Below are positions 60,008 through 64,000 of a stretch of DNA of 64,000 nt, piece after piece. The notes beneath the pieces are model-generated. The model did no database searches, was not told the origin of the DNA, and was given only the letters and a program-made list of their open reading frames with translations. Position 1 is the first letter of the stretch. Each line of letters starts with the position of its first letter. The position numbers and the translations under genes were made by a program. Origin of the DNA: Roseibacterium beibuensis (lineage in GTDB: Bacteria > Pseudomonadota > Alphaproteobacteria > Rhodobacterales > Rhodobacteraceae); the NCBI RefSeq assembly GCF_039542305.1, contig NZ_BAABHW010000007.1, forward strand, positions 1-64,000, given 5' to 3'.

Positions 60008-61111
60008 TCAATTCCAGAAGCGTTCTTGAACCTGCGCCTCCCTCGGCCCATCTGGCGCCATGACAGTCAAGGCGGTTCCCGCATCCCAATGGGTCATGCG
60101 GATCATGGCAATGGCCACGTTGACGTCGAAATCGGGCGAGAAAGCCGCCGAGGACACGCGCCCGACCCGGCGATGACCAGCCATGATGGGCCAGAATTCC
60201 TCGACCGCGGGCACCGCTGCGCCGGAGATGGCCAGCGGTCGGATCTGCTGCACCGGGCCTTCCTTTGCCACGCGCAGCAACGCGTCTCGCCCGATACAGC
60301 CGATGGCCGTCGCCGTGTTGCAAAAGCGCCCGAGCCCGCATTCATGGGGCGTGTTGTCATCCGTCATATCGTTGCCGTAGCTCAGCAACCCGCTCTCGAT
60401 CCGTTCGATCAGGTTGGGGCACCCGGCCCGCACATCGAGCGACCGTCCCGCCTCCATCAGGGCATTCCACAGCGGCATGCCGAGATCACCGCCTTCGAGA
60501 TAAATCTCGAAGCCGCCCTGCTTGGAATACCCGGACCGCGCGACGACCATTTGCCGCCCGCCGAACCCGAACAGGCCAAAGCGGAAGAACCGCAGATCGC
60601 GCACGGCGTCGCCAAAGACCTCGGCCATCAGGTCATCGGCGCGCGGCCCCTGCACCGCCAGCGGCGACACGTCAGGCTCGTCGACCAGCACGTCGAGGCG
60701 ATAGCCATGGGCGATGCCCTTGACCCAGTAGAGCAGATCACTGTCGGCGATGGAGATCCACCACCGATCCTCGGCCAGTTTGACCACGACCGGATCGTTG
60801 AGCATGCCGCCCGTCTCGTCGACGATGGGCATGTAGTAGCACTGCCCGGGCAGCATCCCGCGCAGGTCGCGCGGGGTCAGCATCTGCACCAGGCGCCCGG
60901 CATCCGGCCCCCGCACCTCGACCTGCCGCTGGCAGGACACGTCCCAGACCTGCACGGCGGATTTCAGGTGGTGGTAGTCCTCCTCGACCGAGCGGAACAC
61001 GGTCGGCAACAGCATGTGGTTATAGACGGTGTAGCCGGTGACGCCAGCTGCCAGCACGCCCTCGGTAAAGGGCGTGCGGCGCAGGCGGCGTGACAGCGAG
61101 AGTTGAGCCAT
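60008..61111 (-). CDS. dmdA: DMSP demethylase DmdA
   Basis: Transfers a methyl group from dimethylsulfoniopropionate to tetrahydrofolate. 367 residues of the GcvT fold: YNHMLLPTVF (~31-40), VWDVSCQRQVEVRGPDAGRLVQMLTPRDL (~56-84), and YGNDMTDDNTPHECGLGRFC with the THF/DMSP region, all features that separate DmdA from T-protein. The partner acuI downstream agrees with roseobacter operons. Start at 61111. Confidence 0.92.
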   Translation of the reverse strand: MAQLSLSRRLRRTPFTEGVLAAGVTGYTVYNHMLLPTVFRSVEEDYHHLKSAVQVWDVSCQRQVEVRGPDAGRLVQMLTPRDLRGMLPGQCYYMPIVDETGGMLNDPVVVKLAEDRWWISIADSDLLYWVKGIAHGYRLDVLVDEPDVSPLAVQGPRADDLMAEVFGDAVRDLRFFRFGLFGFGGRQMVVARSGYSKQGGFEIYLEGGDLGMPLWNALMEAGRSLDVRAGCPNLIERIESGLLSYGNDMTDDNTPHECGLGRFCNTATAIGCIGRDALLRVAKEGPVQQIRPLAISGAAVPAVEEFWPIMAGHRRVGRVSSAAFSPDFDVNVAIAMIRMTHWDAGTALTVMAPDGPREAQVQERFWN

Positions 61112-61139
61112 GGCGGGCCCCTTTGCGGCTGACGGGGCC

Positions 61140-61805
61140 CTAGTGCCCCTGTGGTCCAACCCAATCGATCTGGCAGATCTCGGCCGAGCGGCCATCGAAA
61201 TCCCAGACCCGGCCAAAGGCGCGCACACGGCCCTTGGTCGCGGTTGCGACGGTGATGTCGGGGCCCATCCAGTATTGCGTGTTCGTCACCACGATATCGC
61301 CGTCGGGATCGCTGCCGCCGACCGGCACGACCTCGCCCTGGATCTTCTTGCCCACCATCAGACGGCGGGCCTTGCCCTCGGTCTCGAAGACCACGGGCGC
61401 GCGCTCGGCCCCCAGGAACTCGCTCACCAGCAGGCTGAAAAGTCCCGTGGTGCCGCGCGCCGCGCCGGAAAAGATGTTCACCAGCCCGTCATAGGCGGCC
61501 TCGCTCGCGCGCTCGTCGATGAAAGCCGCCGCCTTCCAGTTGCCGCGCGCCATCAGGCCGGGAATATCCAGCAGCAGGCCCACGTTCAGCCCGCCAAGGT
61601 TCTCGTCGCCGTAAAACCCCTCGTCGATGCGCACCCCGGCCCAGGCCTGGCAGTAGCCCTCGGTCGGCGGGTGCTTCCCAAGGCTGACGACACAGGGGCA
61701 GAACACGGTGCAGTTGCAGTTCAGGATCAACTCCCCCTTGATCGCCCAGGGCGTCTTGCCCGGCTCGGTGCGCGGAGCAGCCTCGGCTTCCATTTGATCG
61801 TGCAT
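61140..61805 (-). CDS. DUF1326 protein with CxC-x3-CxC motif
   Basis: 221 residues. Cys30, 32, 36 and 38 (NCNCTVFCPC) form a compact motif suited to metal or cluster binding. The rest is a beta-rich DUF1326 domain. It is usually partnered with DUF2182, as here (18 bases apart). 28 bases before dmdA, so it may share the DMSP transcript. Function unknown. Confidence 0.85.
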   Translation of the reverse strand: MHDQMEAEAAPRTEPGKTPWAIKGELILNCNCTVFCPCVVSLGKHPPTEGYCQAWAGVRIDEGFYGDENLGGLNVGLLLDIPGLMARGNWKAAAFIDERASEAAYDGLVNIFSGAARGTTGLFSLLVSEFLGAERAPVVFETEGKARRLMVGKKIQGEVVPVGGSDPDGDIVVTNTQYWMGPDITVATATKGRVRAFGRVWDFDGRSAEICQIDWVGPQGH

Positions 61806-61823
61806 GTCTCTCTCTCCTCCCTC

Positions 61824-62582
61824 TCAGAACCCGGTGGCCAGCATCACCAGCCCGCCCCCGATCAACCCGACGCCAAGGGGCGCGGTCACGTAGCGCCCGA
61901 TGGACGGCAGCTTTTCCAGCGCCATCAACGCCATGCCGAGCGCCATGAACCCAAGGCTCATCACCCCGCCGACAAAGGCCAAGGCCATCAACGCGGCGCA
62001 GCAGCCGAGGCAATCGGCCCCAAGGCGCAGACCCTGGCGCAACGCGCCCTCTTCCCAATGCTGCATGAAAAAGGTCAGCGGCGCGCGACAGCGGCTGAGG
62101 CAGGCCTCCTTGAGGCTGCTGAACTGGTAGGCGCCGGCCACGACCAGCAACGCGCCGGAGAAGGCCAATGAGCGGCTCTCGCCCAGCACACCCAACAGGC
62201 CAAGCCGCGTCAGCCCAAGTTGCGCCGCCGCTGCCACCGCCGCGAAGCCCACCCAAACCACGAGGTAGCCGCCAACCAGCGCGCCGAATTGCGTCCGGCC
62301 CGCATGGCGCAGATCGTCATAGGTGGCGAAGGCCGGCAGGGCCGTAGGCGCCATCATGCCGCCTGCCATCAGCGCCCACATCAGCACCAGGCCCGGATAC
62401 CCCGCGCCCTCCGGCCCGGTGGCGCACAGCGCGGCGATCAACTCGGCCCCGTAGAGGCTTGCGGCGTCCCGCAGATCGGCAGGCACCGCCATCAGCCACA
62501 AAAGCGACCAGCACACAAGGATGCCGCCATAAAGCGCCAGCCAATGCGGCGCGGTCATGGCGCGGATGCGCATGGCGATCAT
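61824..62582 (-). CDS. DUF2182 metal-binding-type integral membrane protein
   Basis: 252 residues with five or six helices. MWALMAGGMMAPTALPAFATYDD and YQFSSLKEACLSRCRAPLTFFMQHWEEGALRQGLRLGADCLGCC carry several Met, Cys and His suited to metal contact, typical of DUF2182. Partner of DUF1326; specific role unknown. First gene of the leftward set that includes dmdA-acuI. Confidence 0.85.
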   Translation of the reverse strand: MIAMRIRAMTAPHWLALYGGILVCWSLLWLMAVPADLRDAASLYGAELIAALCATGPEGAGYPGLVLMWALMAGGMMAPTALPAFATYDDLRHAGRTQFGALVGGYLVVWVGFAAVAAAAQLGLTRLGLLGVLGESRSLAFSGALLVVAGAYQFSSLKEACLSRCRAPLTFFMQHWEEGALRQGLRLGADCLGCCAALMALAFVGGVMSLGFMALGMALMALEKLPSIGRYVTAPLGVGLIGGGLVMLATGF

Positions 62583-62618
62583 CGTGGCCCTCCCTTTCGC
62601 GCCGCGAGTCGTTTTCCC

Positions 62619-62655
62619 TTGCCAGTCAAAATGTCAGACCTTTAAATGTCTGACA
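62619..62655 (+). promoter_or_regulatory. gntR promoter with overlapping inverted-repeat operator
   Basis: TTGCCA (62619-62624), 16 bases, TTTAAA (62641-62646). TGTCAGAC (62632-62639) and GTCTGACA (62648-62655) form a perfect inverted repeat around the -10 box, and TGTCTGACA is itself a palindrome of the FadR/GntR type. The ATG follows one base after the repeat, so the message is likely leaderless and autoregulated. Confidence 0.72.
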
Positions 62656-62656
62656 A

Positions 62657-63397
62657 ATGAAAATCGACCCATCCAGCCCCCGCGGCCTACCCGCCCAGAT
62701 CGCCGATGCGATCCGCGACTCGATTGTCGAGGGGCGGTTGATCGTGGATGAACGCCTGCCCTCCGAGGCGGAACTCGCCGAGCAGTTCGACGTGTCCCGC
62801 CCCACGATCCGCGAAGCGCTCAAGCGGCTGGCCGCGCAATCGCTGATCCGCACCACGCGCGGGGCTTTCGGCGGGGCCTTCGTCAACCGCCTCTCCTATG
62901 AAGAGGCCTACGCCCAGCAGATCACCACCGCGACGCTGCTTCTGTCGATGAACGGCGTCGCCTTCGAGACCGCCTGCGAGGCGCGCTATGCCCTCGAACG
63001 CGCCTGCGCGCCCCTGGCGGCCGAGCGGCGCACGCCCGACCAACTGGCCACGATGCGCGCCGAGATTCACCGCCAGGGCCAGCCCGGCCTGACGGACGAG
63101 GCCTTCTGCGCCTCGGACGTGGCCTTTCACCGGGCGCTGGTGGATGCGGCGGCCAACCCGGTCCTGTCCTACCAGTTGGCCGGTGCCGTCGAGGCGATGC
63201 AGCCCCTGATGAACATGATCACCTTCACCGCCCGCTCGCGCGAGCGGATCGGCGCGCTCCATACCCGGCTGGCCGATGCGATCGAGGCGCAGGACGGCGC
63301 ACAGGCCGCCCAAATCCTGAGCGCACTGGAGGCCTATACGCTGGAGCTGGGCCAATCCGTGCGCGCAGCCCGCGCGGCAAGGGCCGAGACGCGCTGA
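62657..63397 (+). CDS. GntR-family (FadR/FCD) regulator
   Basis: 246 residues: winged helix (LPAQIADAIRDSIVEGRLIVDERLPSEAELAEQFDVSRPTIREALKRLAAQSLI, ~11-63) and an FCD ligand domain with metal-binding type His (SDVAFHRALVDAAANPVL, and LHTRLADAIEAQD). Divergent from the DUF2182-DUF1326-dmdA-acuI set with the operator between, so it may control both that set and the following transport gene. Confidence 0.9.
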   Translation: MKIDPSSPRGLPAQIADAIRDSIVEGRLIVDERLPSEAELAEQFDVSRPTIREALKRLAAQSLIRTTRGAFGGAFVNRLSYEEAYAQQITTATLLLSMNGVAFETACEARYALERACAPLAAERRTPDQLATMRAEIHRQGQPGLTDEAFCASDVAFHRALVDAAANPVLSYQLAGAVEAMQPLMNMITFTARSRERIGALHTRLADAIEAQDGAQAAQILSALEAYTLELGQSVRAARAARAETR

Positions 63398-63487
63398 TCA
63401 CAGCGATTTCCCTTGCGAGGCGCCGGGGCGTTTCCTAACGTCCCTGCCAGTCTGTTACCGCAACACCAACAGGGACATCTTGCAGAC

Positions 63488-64000
63488 ATGAAAAAGACCT
63501 TCACCCTCGGCACGACGATCACGCTCGCGCTGGCCGCCCCCGCCTTCGCGCAGGACGTGCTTGTCTTCGATTATTCCGGTTTCGAGGATCCGTCCTTCCA
63601 CCAGCCCTATATCGACCAGCACGGCAGCGCCCCCGAATTCGTCTTCTTCGGCGACGAGGACGAGGCGTTCCAGCGTCTGCTGGCGGGCTTCCGTTCGGAC
63701 GTTACGCATATCTGCGCAGGCTCCGTGCCGCGCTGGCAGGAGTCGGGCATCATCGAGCCTTGGGACACGTCCCGCATCGCGGCCTTCGCCGACCTGAACT
63801 CCGATCTCGTCGGGGCCGATGTTCTGGCCGGGTCGTCCGACCTCTACTTCCTGCCGACCGATTACGGTTCCACCGCGCTGATCTACAACAGCGATGAAGT
63901 GGCCGACGACGCCGTGGCCTCGCTGGAGATTTTCAACAACCCCGAGTTCGCCGGCCGCCTGTCGATCCCCGACAACGTCGATGACGCCTATGCGCTGGCT
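63488..64000 (+). CDS. PotD-like ABC substrate-binding protein, N-terminal part (runs off the window)
   Basis: 171 codons are visible. Signal peptide MKKTFTLGTTITLALAAPAFAQ, then VFDYSGFEDPSFHQPYIDQHG, ICAGSVPRWQESGIIEPWDT and FLPTDYGSTALIYNSDEV, the pattern of spermidine/putrescine-type binding proteins. It follows gntR by 90 bases. Upstream, GTCCCTG (63440-63446) and CAGGGAC (63470-63476) form a distant inverted repeat of unknown use. Confidence 0.85.
   Translation, partial: MKKTFTLGTTITLALAAPAFAQDVLVFDYSGFEDPSFHQPYIDQHGSAPEFVFFGDEDEAFQRLLAGFRSDVTHICAGSVPRWQESGIIEPWDTSRIAAFADLNSDLVGADVLAGSSDLYFLPTDYGSTALIYNSDEVADDAVASLEIFNNPEFAGRLSIPDNVDDAYALA

Noticed and set aside
63440..63476. GTCCCTG/CAGGGAC inverted repeat as a terminator after gntR
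   Set aside because: Arms of seven bases are 23 bases apart with no T-run; noted only as a possible operator.
1..64000. CRISPR array, prophage structural genes or a toxin-antitoxin pair
   Set aside because: No regularly spaced repeats, no capsid, terminase or integrase genes, and no recognisable toxin family were seen.

Overview
The window is a high-GC alphaproteobacterial chromosome segment that most resembles a marine Rhodobacterales (roseobacter-type) genome. The signs are a PhyR/NepR/EcfG general stress core, BluB under a cobalamin riboswitch, the DMSP genes dmdA and acuI, the trgAB-cysK tellurite locus, TRAP transporters and the pca/pob aromatic genes. No species is assigned.

Layout. 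1-4.1 kb is a scarred mosaic: the end of an IS3-type element, a membrane-protein gene, a 5'-truncated SNF2-type helicase, a TM2/GYF protein with a zinc-ribbon partner, and an orphan. 4.2-5.1 kb is riboswitch plus bluB. 5.6-20 kb is a general stress island. It holds CsbD, a small anchored acidic protein, glutamate dehydrogenase (with a wrecked acetolactate-synthase-like gene behind it), DUF1328, a lone receiver domain, PLDc_N, DUF2945, an FNT channel, phyR, nepR-ecfG-histidine kinase, a phospholipase D-like protein, an amidoligase with a C26 glutamine amidotransferase, a flavin reductase, a Rho-N-like protein and DUF2254. I found nine promoters of the form GGAAC-N16/17-(C/G/T)GTT in front of these genes, one of them a symmetric two-way promoter between phyR and nepR. 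This is the strongest system-level signal.

20-24 kb is an Mn/Fe-type ABC importer (sitABCD-like) with Fur/Mur-like boxes. 24.3-27 kb is a nitrate/taurine-type ABC transporter behind an FNR-family box. 27-36 kb is pcaQ, pcaCHGB, pobA, a TRAP transporter and a beta-keto acid cleavage enzyme (BKACE). pcaD is not present, and BKACE may replace the usual last steps of the beta-ketoadipate pathway.

36.5-50 kb is an accessory region of efflux, resistance and regulators: TetR, LysR, AraC, SoxR, LysE and EamA exporters, a FosX fosfomycin hydrolase with all key residues, a fosmidomycin-resistance-like MFS, an arginase-fold protein with altered metal ligands, a SoxR-box-driven MFS pump, and three orphans ending at tRNA-Ser(GGA). 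50.3-58.9 kb is a tightly packed minus-strand array phrB-cfa-trgA-trgB-cysK-mscS-alaX behind another EcfG-type promoter. 59-62.6 kb holds acuI, dmdA, DUF1326 and DUF2182, divergent from a GntR regulator with a clear operator. The window ends inside a PotD-like binding-protein gene.

All calls come from reading the sequence and recognising families. No database search was run.
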